From an uncultured Paracoccaceae bacterium (GTDB lineage: Bacteria; Pseudomonadota; Alphaproteobacteria; Rhodobacterales; Rhodobacteraceae): a stretch of DNA of 64,000 bases. The first letter of the stretch is position 1; the number at the start of each line of letters is the position of its first letter. The DNA lies in the NCBI GenBank assembly GCA_947493335.1, contig CANLQO010000001.1:1-64000 (forward strand). The letters run 5' to 3'. Under the pieces are notes generated by a model. It was not told where the DNA came from. It did not search any database and worked only from the letters and a program-made list of their open reading frames with translations. Made by a program: the position numbers and the translations under genes. Positions 16,383-24,612 of the stretch are shown piece by piece.

Positions 16383-18827
16383 ATGGCAACTCCCCCTTCT
16401 TCTGCGCGTGTCGTCATCATTGGCGGCGGTGTAATTGGTTGTTCCGTCGCCTACCATCTGGCCAAGCAAGGCTGGAAAGAGGTGGTGCTGCTGGAACGCA
16501 AGCAGCTGACGAGCGGTACAACATGGCACGCCGCCGGGCTGATCGCGCAATTGCGGGCGACGGCGAACATGACCAAGCTCGCCAAGTACAGTCAGGAGCT
16601 TTACGGCAACCTTGAAGCCGAGACGGGGGTTGCGACGGGATTCAAGCGTTGCGGGTCCATTACCGTGGCGCTGACCGAGGAGCGTCGCGAAGAGATTTTC
16701 CGCCAAGCGGGCATGGCACGTGCCTTTGGTGTCGAGGTCGAAGAGATCAGCCCCGAAGAGGTCAAACAGCGCTATGAGCATCTGAATATCGACGGGGTGA
16801 CGGCAGGTGTTTACCTGCCACTGGACGGGCAGGGCGACCCGGCCAACATTGCGCTGGCAATGGCGAAAGGCGCGCGCCAAAACGGCGCCAAAGTTATTGA
16901 AAAGACGCTTGTAACCGGTGTGAAACGCGAGGGCCGGCGGATCACCGGTGTGGATTGGCAGCAGGGCGAAGAGACCGGGCATATCGCTTGCGACATGGTG
17001 GTAAACTGCGGCGGGATGTGGGGCCATCAGGTGGGCCGGATGCTGGGCGTGAACGTCCCGCTGCACGCCTGCGAGCACTTTTATATCGTGACCGAAGCGA
17101 TTGAGGGGCTAACCCAGATGCCGGTTCTGCGGGTGCCCGATGAATGCGCCTATTACAAGGAAGATGCGGGCAAAATGTTGTTGGGCGCTTTTGAGCCCAA
17201 TGCCAAGCCCTGGGCAATGGATGGTATTCCGGCGGACTTTGAATTTGACCAGCTGCCCGAGGATTTCGACCACTTTGAGCCGATCCTTGAGGCCGCGGTC
17301 GAACGTCTGCCCATGCTGGCCGAGGCGGGGATTCACACGTTCTTCAACGGGCCGGAATCCTTTACGCCCGACGATGCTTATCATCTGGGCCAAGCGCCGG
17401 AGATGGATAACGTCTGGGTCGCAGCCGGCTTTAACTCGATCGGGATTCAATCCGCGGGTGGTGCGGGCATGGCGCTGGCGCAATGGATGGATGCGGGCGA
17501 GAAACCGTTTGATCTGGGCGATGTGGATATCAGCCGGATGCAGCCGTTTCAGGGCAACAAGACCTATCTGTTTGAGCGGTCCAAGGAAACGCTGGGCCTG
17601 CTTTACGCCGATCACTTCCCGTTCCGGCAAAAGGCCACGGCGCGGGGTATCCGCCGCACGCCGTTCCATCAGCATCTGCTGGATCAGGGCGCGGTCATGG
17701 GCGAGTTGGCGGGCTGGGAGCGCGCCAACTGGTTCGCCAACGCAGGTCAGACACCGGAATACGCATATTCTTGGAAGCGGCAGAATTTCTTTGAAAATGT
17801 CGCGGCAGAGGTCAGCGCGATCCGCACCAATGTGGGCATGTATGATATGTCGTCATTTGGAAAGATCCGGGTGGAAGGGCGCGATGCTGTGGCCTTCATG
17901 AACCACGTAGGCGGCGGACAATATGATGTGCCGGCTGGCAAGATCGTCTATACCCAGTTTCTGAACCGCACCGGCGGAATTGAAGCGGATGTGACGGTCA
18001 CGCGTCTGTCGGAAACGGCGTTCCTTGTGGTGACACCTGCGGCGACGCGTCTGGCGGATGAGACATGGATGCGGCGGCATCAAGGTGATTTCAACGTGGT
18101 CATCACCGATGTGACGGCAGGCGAAGGCGTGCTGGCTGTCATGGGACCGAATGCGCGCAAGTTGCTGGAAAAGGTCTCGCCCGCCGACTTTGGCAATGAG
18201 GTGAATCCCTTTGGCACAGCGCAAGAGATTGAGCTTGGCATGGGAATGGCCCGGGTACATCGCGTCACTTACGTGGGCGAATTGGGGTGGGAGGTGTATG
18301 TGAGCACCGACATGGCCGCCCATGCGTTTGAGGTGCTGCATGCAGCGGGTCAGGACATGGGGCTGAAGCTGTGCGGGATGCACATGATGGATGCCGCCCG
18401 GATGGAAAAGGGTTTCCGCCACTTTGGGCACGACATCACCGCAGAGGATCACGTGCTGGAGGCGGGGCTGGGCTTTGCGGTCAAGACCGACAAGCCGGAA
18501 TTCATCGGGCGCGACGCGGTTTTGCGCAAGCGCGAAGAGGGGTTAAGCCAACGATTGGTGCAGTTCAAGCTGACCGATCCCGAGCCGCTGTTGTATCACA
18601 ACGAACCGATTGTGCGAAACGGAGAGGTCGTGGGTTATCTGTCATCAGGCGGCTACGGCCACCACCTCGGCGCGGCTGTTGGCATGGGCTATGTGCCGTG
18701 CAAAGGCGAAAGCGTGGCCGAGATGCTGGACAGCACCTATGAGATCGACGTGATGGGCACGCGGGTCAGGGCGGAGGCGCAGACCAAGCCGCTTTATGAT
18801 CCCAAGAGCGAGCGGGTGAAGGCCTAG
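16383..18827 (+). CDS. dimethylglycine dehydrogenase family protein (FAD + GcvT), second copy
   Basis: An 814-aa paralogue of the dehydrogenase at 12543. It has the same FAD motif at residues 10-19 and the same covalent-FAD His49 (GTTWHAAGL). The following sequence, IAQLRATANMTKLAKYS, matches classical dimethylglycine dehydrogenase better than the first copy does. The C-terminal GcvT domain contains GELGWEVYVS and KGFRHFGHDI. It probably oxidises dimethylglycine to sarcosine with transfer of the C1 unit to tetrahydrofolate. It ends the operon convergently with a phosphatase gene; the two stop codons overlap within CTAG. Confidence 0.91.
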   Translation: MATPPSSARVVIIGGGVIGCSVAYHLAKQGWKEVVLLERKQLTSGTTWHAAGLIAQLRATANMTKLAKYSQELYGNLEAETGVATGFKRCGSITVALTEERREEIFRQAGMARAFGVEVEEISPEEVKQRYEHLNIDGVTAGVYLPLDGQGDPANIALAMAKGARQNGAKVIEKTLVTGVKREGRRITGVDWQQGEETGHIACDMVVNCGGMWGHQVGRMLGVNVPLHACEHFYIVTEAIEGLTQMPVLRVPDECAYYKEDAGKMLLGAFEPNAKPWAMDGIPADFEFDQLPEDFDHFEPILEAAVERLPMLAEAGIHTFFNGPESFTPDDAYHLGQAPEMDNVWVAAGFNSIGIQSAGGAGMALAQWMDAGEKPFDLGDVDISRMQPFQGNKTYLFERSKETLGLLYADHFPFRQKATARGIRRTPFHQHLLDQGAVMGELAGWERANWFANAGQTPEYAYSWKRQNFFENVAAEVSAIRTNVGMYDMSSFGKIRVEGRDAVAFMNHVGGGQYDVPAGKIVYTQFLNRTGGIEADVTVTRLSETAFLVVTPAATRLADETWMRRHQGDFNVVITDVTAGEGVLAVMGPNARKLLEKVSPADFGNEVNPFGTAQEIELGMGMARVHRVTYVGELGWEVYVSTDMAAHAFEVLHAAGQDMGLKLCGMHMMDAARMEKGFRHFGHDITAEDHVLEAGLGFAVKTDKPEFIGRDAVLRKREEGLSQRLVQFKLTDPEPLLYHNEPIVRNGEVVGYLSSGGYGHHLGAAVGMGYVPCKGESVAEMLDSTYEIDVMGTRVRAEAQTKPLYDPKSERVKA

Positions 18828-19315
18828 TCGGTCAAATCCCGCGGCACCACAAAGTCAACCAGAGCGCCTGCGCCGGGCGTGATGGGGCCGTCAAAATCGA
18901 TCACGGTCGTGGCACAGGTTGGATAGTCGCTGAACCGGTGATGCGCGGGTTTTTCGCGCACGAGGCCATGGGCGGCCATGCCGATGCCAGGGTTATGGCC
19001 GACGATGGCGATGCAATCGGCGCGCGGCCCGGATGCCACATCCACAACGGTATCGGGGCTGGCATGATACAGGATCGGGACGAACTGCAACGCGGGCCTG
19101 GGGTCAAACCCCGCAAGCAGGTAGGCAGAGGTTTCGCGGGTGCGCGCGGCGTCGGAGCTGAGGACGATATCAGGCAGAAAGCCCTTATCGCGCAGCCAGT
19201 CGCCGATGGCGGTTGCGGCCTTGCGGCCGCGATTGGTCAGCGTGCGGGCGTGGTCATCGGCCATGGGATCATCCCAACCGGATTTTGCGTGTCGGATCAG
19301 GATCAATCGGGTCAC
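18824..19315 (-). CDS. SixA-type histidine phosphatase
   Basis: A 163-aa member of the histidine phosphatase superfamily. The catalytic RHG-like motif is LILIRHAKSGW and the second catalytic His is in VGHNPG. The size and the ARTLTNRGR segment fit SixA, the phosphohistidine phosphatase. GTG 19315 is chosen because it forms a GTGA overlap with the stop of the upstream iron-sulfur gene. The start is therefore coupled to it. Confidence 0.86.
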   Translation of the reverse strand: MTRLILIRHAKSGWDDPMADDHARTLTNRGRKAATAIGDWLRDKGFLPDIVLSSDAARTRETSAYLLAGFDPRPALQFVPILYHASPDTVVDVASGPRADCIAIVGHNPGIGMAAHGLVREKPAHHRFSDYPTCATTVIDFDGPITPGAGALVDFVVPRDLTD

Positions 19316-19950
19316 AAGAACGCTTTCATATGGAATGCTGCCTGCGCAGGCCGCCGCAACCCTTGTCCCACCGGACAGGCCCGTCTGGCAAGGCATCCGT
19401 TGTCCCGACAATCGGTTCCCGCGTCAGAGGTGACATGGGCCTTGCAGGCCGCGACGTCATAGCCTGCGTCAAAGGCCCCGACCGGGCAGGCGGTGGCACA
19501 GGGGGCGGCACATGACGCGCATGGCTTTGTGCCGGTGGAGGCCAGGGGGAGCAGGCCGGGCAGGATGATCGCGCCACGGAATGACACGAAAAGGCCCGCG
19601 CTTTCGTGCACGAGGAACTGGATGGGCGAGGGCCAGCAGGTTCCGCACCGCTCTGCCCAGCTGAAAAATGGTTGAAACGGCGGGCCGCCAAAGGGAAAGA
19701 GCGCCGTCCCGCCGACCTGTTGCGCCACCTTACCCAGAACCCGCGCGGACCAGCGATCAAGCGGATCAGGGGCGTTGTCGCCGGCCTCTGCGCTGGATTG
19801 GAAGATCGGCCAGAACGCAGGCTCATCCGGGCCAATCAGGATCAGTGTTTGCCCCGCGCCACCGGGGTCATCCGCTTGGGTGTGCAATTGCCCAAGGGAT
19901 TGCAGGCCAAAGGGGCGCAAGGCACCGGCAAGGGCATCAAGGCTCGTCAT
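19312..19950 (-). CDS. ferredoxin-like iron-sulfur protein with two Cys clusters
   Basis: A 212-aa cytoplasmic protein. Its C-terminal third has two [4Fe-4S]-type signatures: CASCAAPCATACPVG, then C-x5-C-x5-CPVG (DCRDNGCLARRACPVG). The N-terminal ~130 residues resemble the unnamed domain common to Rhodobacterales proteins annotated simply as ferredoxin, with no recognised catalytic motif. ATG 19950 starts MTSLDALAGAL. It is coupled to the SixA-like gene by a 4-bp overlap. A redox role is likely; the partner is unknown. Confidence 0.78.
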   Translation of the reverse strand: MTSLDALAGALRPFGLQSLGQLHTQADDPGGAGQTLILIGPDEPAFWPIFQSSAEAGDNAPDPLDRWSARVLGKVAQQVGGTALFPFGGPPFQPFFSWAERCGTCWPSPIQFLVHESAGLFVSFRGAIILPGLLPLASTGTKPCASCAAPCATACPVGAFDAGYDVAACKAHVTSDAGTDCRDNGCLARRACPVGQGLRRPAQAAFHMKAFL

Positions 19951-20055
19951 GTATGGGATACATGCGCAACGGAGTTTGCGAACGAGGGTGGGGCAGTGGT
20001 CATGGCCCACTGAAGCTTGATCCAGGAACGGAATCAAGGGTCAGGTGACGCAAGT

Positions 20056-20080
20056 CGCGGCGCCGTGTCAGGGCGCCGCG
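20056..20080 (-). terminator. GC-rich hairpin after the TRAP operon
   Basis: Perfect 9-bp inverted repeat with a 7-nt loop, CGCGGCGCC-N7-GGCGCCGCG, starting 8 bp past the dctM-type stop on the minus strand. There is no U-tract after it. It is therefore more likely a 3'-end stabilising hairpin, or a part of a Rho-dependent end, than a classical intrinsic terminator. Confidence 0.55.
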
Positions 20081-20087
20081 AGCGGGA

Positions 20088-21488
20088 TCAGGCGAGGCTG
20101 GGCAACCAGAGCACTATGGCCGGGAAGGCGACCAAGAGCGCGATGGTGATCGCGTCGGCCACAAAGAAGGGTGTCACGCCTTTGAACACATCCTGCACGG
20201 TCAGATCGTCCCGCACGCCTGCGACCACAAAGCAGTTGAGGCCGATGGGCGGGGTAATCAGACAGAACTCTGCCATTTTCACCACAAGGATACCGAACCA
20301 GATGGCGCACATCGGGCCGCTCATCCCAAAGGCGCTGTCGGCAGCGGTGACAGCCTCGCCCCCGTTCAGGGCCATGACAGCGGGGTAAACCACAGGCAGC
20401 GTCAGCAGCAGCATGCCGATGGCATCCATGAACATCCCCAGCACGGCATAGGCCAAGAGGATGCACACCAAGATCAGCATGGGCGACATCGTGAGCGAGG
20501 TGATCCAGTCAGAAAACGCGCCCGGAAGATCGGCGAAGCCCAGAAAGCGCACGTAGATCAGGACGCCCCAGATGATAGTGAAGATCATCACGCTGAGCTT
20601 GGCTGTTTCCAGAAGTGCCTCTTTGAGCTGCGGCCAGCGCATGCCGCGATAGACCGCCATCAGGAAGACCACAAAAGCCCCGATTGCGCCGCCTTCGGTG
20701 GGGGTTCCCCAAGCGTCGCCGCCAAAGGGGTTGTAGACAAAGCAGATGATTGTCACGACCACAAAGACGATTGGCAGGGCAGGCGGCAAAGAGGCAAAGC
20801 GTTCGCGCCATGTAAATCCGCTGACGGGCGGGCCGAAGCCCTTGATCGTCAGGGCCATGCCGATGATCAGCAAGCCATAGACGACCGCAGAAAAGGCACC
20901 GGGAATGAACCCCGCCAAAAGCAGTTTGCCCACGTCCTGTTCCACGATAATCGCATAGATCACCAGAATGGCCGAGGGAGGGATAAGTGAGGCCAGCGTC
21001 CCACCCGCCGCCACCACACCGGCAGCGAATTGCTTGTTATATCCGATTGCCAGCATCTCGGGGATGGCGATGCGGGCGAAGACGGCAGAGGTGGCGACAG
21101 AGGCGCCCGACACGGCCGCAAACCCGGCGGTCGCAAAGACGGTGGACACGGCCAGCCCGCCAGGGACCCAGGCGATCCAGCGTTTGGCGGCCTCGAACAG
21201 GGCCTTGGTCAGGCCGGCGTGATAGGCCAGATAGCCGATCAGGATAAAAGTGGGGATCAGGGACAGCGCCTGACTTGAGACTTTGGAGTGCGGCACCTGA
21301 CCGGCGGTCTTGACGGCGACGCCAAGGGCCCAGCCAAAATCGTCAACGCCATAGTCCTTCTTGGCCCAGAAGATCCAGATCAGACCAATCATGCCAGCAA
21401 GTCCGGCGGCAAAGGCCACGCGCATTCCCAACACGACCATGAGCAGCAGGCCGCCGGTAACCCAGAGGCCAATTTCAATCGGTTCCAT
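20088..21488 (-). CDS. TRAP transporter large permease (DctM type)
   Basis: A 466-aa membrane protein with roughly 12 hydrophobic segments, and the catalytic, sodium-coupled permease of a tripartite ATP-independent periplasmic transporter. Family features include FAAGLAGMIGL near the start, FATAGFAAVSGASVATSAVFARIAIPEM with a Gly/Ala-rich re-entrant loop, and PPSAILVIYAI. It overlaps the small permease by ATGA. The final part, FFVADAITIALLVAFPAIVLWLP, is the usual DctM end. Confidence 0.93.
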   Translation of the reverse strand: MEPIEIGLWVTGGLLLMVVLGMRVAFAAGLAGMIGLIWIFWAKKDYGVDDFGWALGVAVKTAGQVPHSKVSSQALSLIPTFILIGYLAYHAGLTKALFEAAKRWIAWVPGGLAVSTVFATAGFAAVSGASVATSAVFARIAIPEMLAIGYNKQFAAGVVAAGGTLASLIPPSAILVIYAIIVEQDVGKLLLAGFIPGAFSAVVYGLLIIGMALTIKGFGPPVSGFTWRERFASLPPALPIVFVVVTIICFVYNPFGGDAWGTPTEGGAIGAFVVFLMAVYRGMRWPQLKEALLETAKLSVMIFTIIWGVLIYVRFLGFADLPGAFSDWITSLTMSPMLILVCILLAYAVLGMFMDAIGMLLLTLPVVYPAVMALNGGEAVTAADSAFGMSGPMCAIWFGILVVKMAEFCLITPPIGLNCFVVAGVRDDLTVQDVFKGVTPFFVADAITIALLVAFPAIVLWLPSLA

Positions 21489-22111
21489 CAGTTTTCATCC
21501 TTCAACTGATCGGCTTCCATCTGGGCCTGTTTCGCGGCGTCTGCGATCAAGGGTACCGCGACAGCATGGCCGGTCACGACGCCTCGGGCGAAGGCCCAGA
21601 CCTGCAGGCAGAGCCGCAGGCAAAGGGTGGCAAAAGCGACGGGCGCCAGCAATTTTGCGGGCCAGATCGGCAGGGCGATATCCATCGAGCTGTCACGGCT
21701 CCACATTGGGGCGGCGAAGTCGAAGCTGCGGTCGAAATGCGCCCATGTGCCCCAGACCATCAGGACCATCAGGGCAAGGACGCAAAGCGTTGTGATGAGT
21801 TCGACAAGATAAAGAACCCGCCCCCGCAGCGCGCCAACGACGATGTCCATGCGGATGTGTCCGCCTTCGCGCATCACGTACGAGATGCCCATGAAGGCAA
21901 TCAGCGGCATCGCCTGTTCGATCCAGTCGACGTATCCGGGCAAGGGTTGATTAAGCGCGTTGCGTCCGCTGACCGACACAACCGCCAACACCATCAGTGA
22001 AAAGACTGCCAATCCGCTGAGGAGTGCCAGAAACCTTTCCACGCGCAAAAGTGCCTGATCCAGTTTGCTAAGCGTGCTGTCATCGGTCAGCACCAAGGAA
22101 GCGGTGGCCAT
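21488..22111 (-). CDS. TRAP transporter small permease (DctQ type)
   Basis: A 207-aa protein with four hydrophobic segments, the first around ALLSGLAVFSLMVLAVVSV. It has the family motif NALNQPLPGYVDWIEQAMPLI and EGGHIRMDIVV. ATG 22111 gives a cytoplasmic N-tail of ~30 residues. It is separated from the binding-protein gene by an 86-bp gap containing a strong hairpin, and coupled to the large permease downstream. Confidence 0.91.
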   Translation of the reverse strand: MATASLVLTDDSTLSKLDQALLRVERFLALLSGLAVFSLMVLAVVSVSGRNALNQPLPGYVDWIEQAMPLIAFMGISYVMREGGHIRMDIVVGALRGRVLYLVELITTLCVLALMVLMVWGTWAHFDRSFDFAAPMWSRDSSMDIALPIWPAKLLAPVAFATLCLRLCLQVWAFARGVVTGHAVAVPLIADAAKQAQMEADQLKDEN

Positions 22112-22153
22112 GAGCGTTCCAATCCGGTTGTGTCGGGCAAGAATGAGTTGTCG

Positions 22154-22182
22154 CCCACCCGGCACCAGACGGCCCGGGTGGG
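22154..22182 (-). promoter_or_regulatory. intra-operon hairpin between TRAP binding protein and permease genes
   Basis: Perfect 9-bp inverted repeat CCCACCCGG-N11-CCGGGTGGG in the gap between the binding-protein stop and the small-permease start. There is no U-tract. A hairpin in this place would protect the upstream mRNA or partly attenuate transcription, giving more receptor than permease. Confidence 0.6.
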
Positions 22183-22197
22183 AGAGCACAAGTGTGC

Positions 22198-23208
22198 TTA
22201 CATCGCGTCGGCGATCATGCCGGTGACCATGTCATAAAGCTCTTGCGCAGGCAGGCCAGCATCGGTGTTTTGCGCGATCCATGCCGCTGCAGCCGGAGCG
22301 GCGGCGGCCTCTTTGAAGGCGGCGATCTCTTCATCAGAGAAGCTGATTTGCGCGATCCCACGCTCTTCCAGGGCCGGGCCCCACGCATCCATCGTCGCAC
22401 CGTTGTAGTTGGCGATGTAGTGGTCGAGTGCCTCGTCCACGGACCCAAGCAAAGCCGCGCGATGATCATCGCTGAGGTCGACCAGCGCGTCAGAGTTCAC
22501 CACAACCGGGCAGTTCACAGTGCCGGGGTTGAGGTTTGTCGTCCACCAGGTGCCGTTTTCGATGGTGCCAAAGGACATATGCGCATGTGGCGCAAAGCTG
22601 ACCGCTTTCACAACGCCGGAGTCCATGGCCTGACGGACCTCGGTCGCGGACATGGAGGTGGGCACGGCGCCGACGGCCTCCATTGCGGCACCGATACCAC
22701 CGGTTGCGCGGACGGAAAGACCTTCGAAATCGGCCAGCGTTTCGGGCGCGTCACCCACGCCAACGATGTTGTACTGCGGCAGCGGTGACGGCATCAGCAG
22801 TGTCGCGTTCCAGCGACCCAGATCGGCCACCGTGGCCGGATGCTCGTAGACGGCCATCGACAGTTCAACCTCTTGTTCAAGCGAGGAGACGCCAAGGAAA
22901 GGCAGTTCCAGCACGGTGATCGAAGGGTTCTTGTCGCGGTGATAGCCGGCGCAGAATTGCGCCATCTCGAAGGCGCCGATGGAGATCCCGTCAAGGTTCT
23001 CGCGGTTATTGGACAGGCCGCCATAAGAGATGTTCAGCGTGAATTCGCCGCCCGTTTTTTCGTTGACGAGTTCTGCGAGCTTTTCCACATGCTCGGTGAA
23101 AGCGCGGCGCTTACCCCAGAGCGAGACGTTCCATTCGACGGCGAGCGCTTCTCCGGCGAAGGCGATCATGATGGCAGAGGCCGCAGCGCGGCTCATGAAT
23201 TTTTTCAT
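22198..23208 (-). CDS. TRAP transporter substrate-binding protein (DctP family)
   Basis: A 336-aa periplasmic receptor. Its signal peptide is residues 1-23 (MKKFMSRAAASAIMIAFAGEALA). The mature protein shows the DctP fold signatures: WGKRRAFTEHVEKLAELVNE, an SYGGLSNNRENLDGI segment, the binding-site Arg region GLSVRATGGIG, and PTSMSATEVRQAMDSGVV. The ATG is preceded by GGGAGGAA. The substrate is unknown; C4-dicarboxylates are only the founding example. It is first in the minus-strand operon, just downstream of the two-component genes. Confidence 0.92.
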   Translation of the reverse strand: MKKFMSRAAASAIMIAFAGEALAVEWNVSLWGKRRAFTEHVEKLAELVNEKTGGEFTLNISYGGLSNNRENLDGISIGAFEMAQFCAGYHRDKNPSITVLELPFLGVSSLEQEVELSMAVYEHPATVADLGRWNATLLMPSPLPQYNIVGVGDAPETLADFEGLSVRATGGIGAAMEAVGAVPTSMSATEVRQAMDSGVVKAVSFAPHAHMSFGTIENGTWWTTNLNPGTVNCPVVVNSDALVDLSDDHRAALLGSVDEALDHYIANYNGATMDAWGPALEERGIAQISFSDEEIAAFKEAAAAPAAAAWIAQNTDAGLPAQELYDMVTGMIADAM

Positions 23209-23319
23209 TGGTGTGTTCCTCCCACATTTCGATGGCGCTATCCAAACCGATTTTGGTGTGAGAGTCTCATGAAGAAATCGGCGCGACCGCGCGGGCGTGC
23301 CCTGCGGATTTCCGCAAGG

Positions 23320-24612
23320 CTAAAGCAGAGTGCTTTTATCTAGCCCCAGTTTGACGATTTTTTCGTTCAATGTGCGGCGGCCGATCCCAAGTGCATTGGC
23401 CACATCGTCCATGCGACCGTCATGGGTTTGCAGCGCCTTGCCGATCATCTGGCGTTCAAAGGCGGCGACAGCTTCACGCAGGCCCGATTTGGCCAAGGTC
23501 GAGGGCCCATCGCCCATCATCGCGTCTTGCAACGAACCACGTCCAAACCGCGCAGCAAGCACCAGACGTTCGGCGACGCTGCGCAATTCGCGCACATTGC
23601 CGGGCCAGTCATGTGCCAGCAAAAGCGCATAGTCGGCATCGGAAAGCTCTGGCGCAGGCGTGCCGTAAGTCTTTGAAAATTCGTCCAGAAAACGCAGCAT
23701 CAAAAGGGCGATGTCGTCAAGGCGCTGACGCAGGGGCGGTAAGCGCAGGCCAAAGGTATCCAGCCGGAACCATAGATCTTGCCGCAACCGACCTGCCGCT
23801 ACGGCCTCTTTCACGTCCTCATTTGTTGCCGAAAGAACCCTCAGGTCGATGGTTTCGGGTGCGCCGCGCCCGGGGTCCAGCACCTCTTTCACTTCGATCA
23901 GACGCAAGAGCATTGGCTGCACGTCAATCGGGCAGGCGCAAATCTCATCCAGAAATAGCGTGCCGCCTGCTGCATTGCGGGCAATCAGGGGTAGCTGATC
24001 GGGGCGGAGTTCGGCGGCGTTGATCGCGATGTAAGGACCATCGCACCGGGCAGAGACATCGTGCAAGGCGCGGGCTACCAGATCCTTGCCCGTGCCAGTT
24101 TCGCCATGGATCAGCACGGCGGCGTCGGCGTCAGCCAGCCCGGTGATGGTGTCGCGTAGCTGTTGCATCTCGGGCGTGTCGCCCAAAAGCACACGATCAA
24201 GCCCCGCCAATTGCTGCAACCGCCCCTTGAGCCGCAGATTGCTTTGCCGCATCCGGTACTGGTCGGCGGCATGGGAGAGGATCGACAGCAACCTTTTGGG
24301 TTCATAGGGTTTTTCAACAAAGCTGTAGGCGCCGTGGTTCATCGCCTCGACCGCCATGGGAATGTCGCCATGGGCCGAAATCAACACCACGGGTGGGGCC
24401 GCCCTGAGGCTTTGCAGAAGCTCCAGACCGGACATTTCGGGCATGCGCAGATCAGACAGGATCACGTCGGGTTTGAACTGGGCAATCCAGCGATCCGCGT
24501 CCGTCGCACGGGCAAGGTCTTTTGCGACCCAGCCCGCCGCCTCGATCAGATCAACAAGCGAGTTACGCATCATGCGGTCGTCATCAATAATAAGCACGCG
24601 AAAGGCGGTCAT
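23320..24612 (-). CDS. NtrC/DctD-type response regulator lacking the GAFTGA loop
   Basis: A 430-aa regulator. The receiver domain is residues 1-120 (IDDDRMMRN, phospho-Asp in DVILSDLRMPEMSG). The AAA+ domain spans about 130-360 with Walker A GETGTGKD, Walker B GGTLFLDE and the sensor region LRQDLWFRLDTF. A Fis-type HTH lies at the end (VANALGIGRRTLNEKI). Between INAAELRPDQLPLI and AAGGTLFLDE only a few residues remain, so the ~25-residue stretch with the sigma-54-contacting GAFTGA loop is absent. It is coupled to its kinase by a 4-bp overlap and is upstream of the TRAP genes, its likely target. Confidence 0.9.
   Translation of the reverse strand: MTAFRVLIIDDDRMMRNSLVDLIEAAGWVAKDLARATDADRWIAQFKPDVILSDLRMPEMSGLELLQSLRAAPPVVLISAHGDIPMAVEAMNHGAYSFVEKPYEPKRLLSILSHAADQYRMRQSNLRLKGRLQQLAGLDRVLLGDTPEMQQLRDTITGLADADAAVLIHGETGTGKDLVARALHDVSARCDGPYIAINAAELRPDQLPLIARNAAGGTLFLDEICACPIDVQPMLLRLIEVKEVLDPGRGAPETIDLRVLSATNEDVKEAVAAGRLRQDLWFRLDTFGLRLPPLRQRLDDIALLMLRFLDEFSKTYGTPAPELSDADYALLLAHDWPGNVRELRSVAERLVLAARFGRGSLQDAMMGDGPSTLAKSGLREAVAAFERQMIGKALQTHDGRMDDVANALGIGRRTLNEKIVKLGLDKSTLL

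Noticed and set aside
23209-23319. Possible sigma-54 promoter before the TRAP receptor gene
   Set aside because: Only weak GG-N10-GC matches occur on the minus strand (for example within GGGCACGCCCGCGC). None has the TTGC -12 element, and the regulator lacks GAFTGA.
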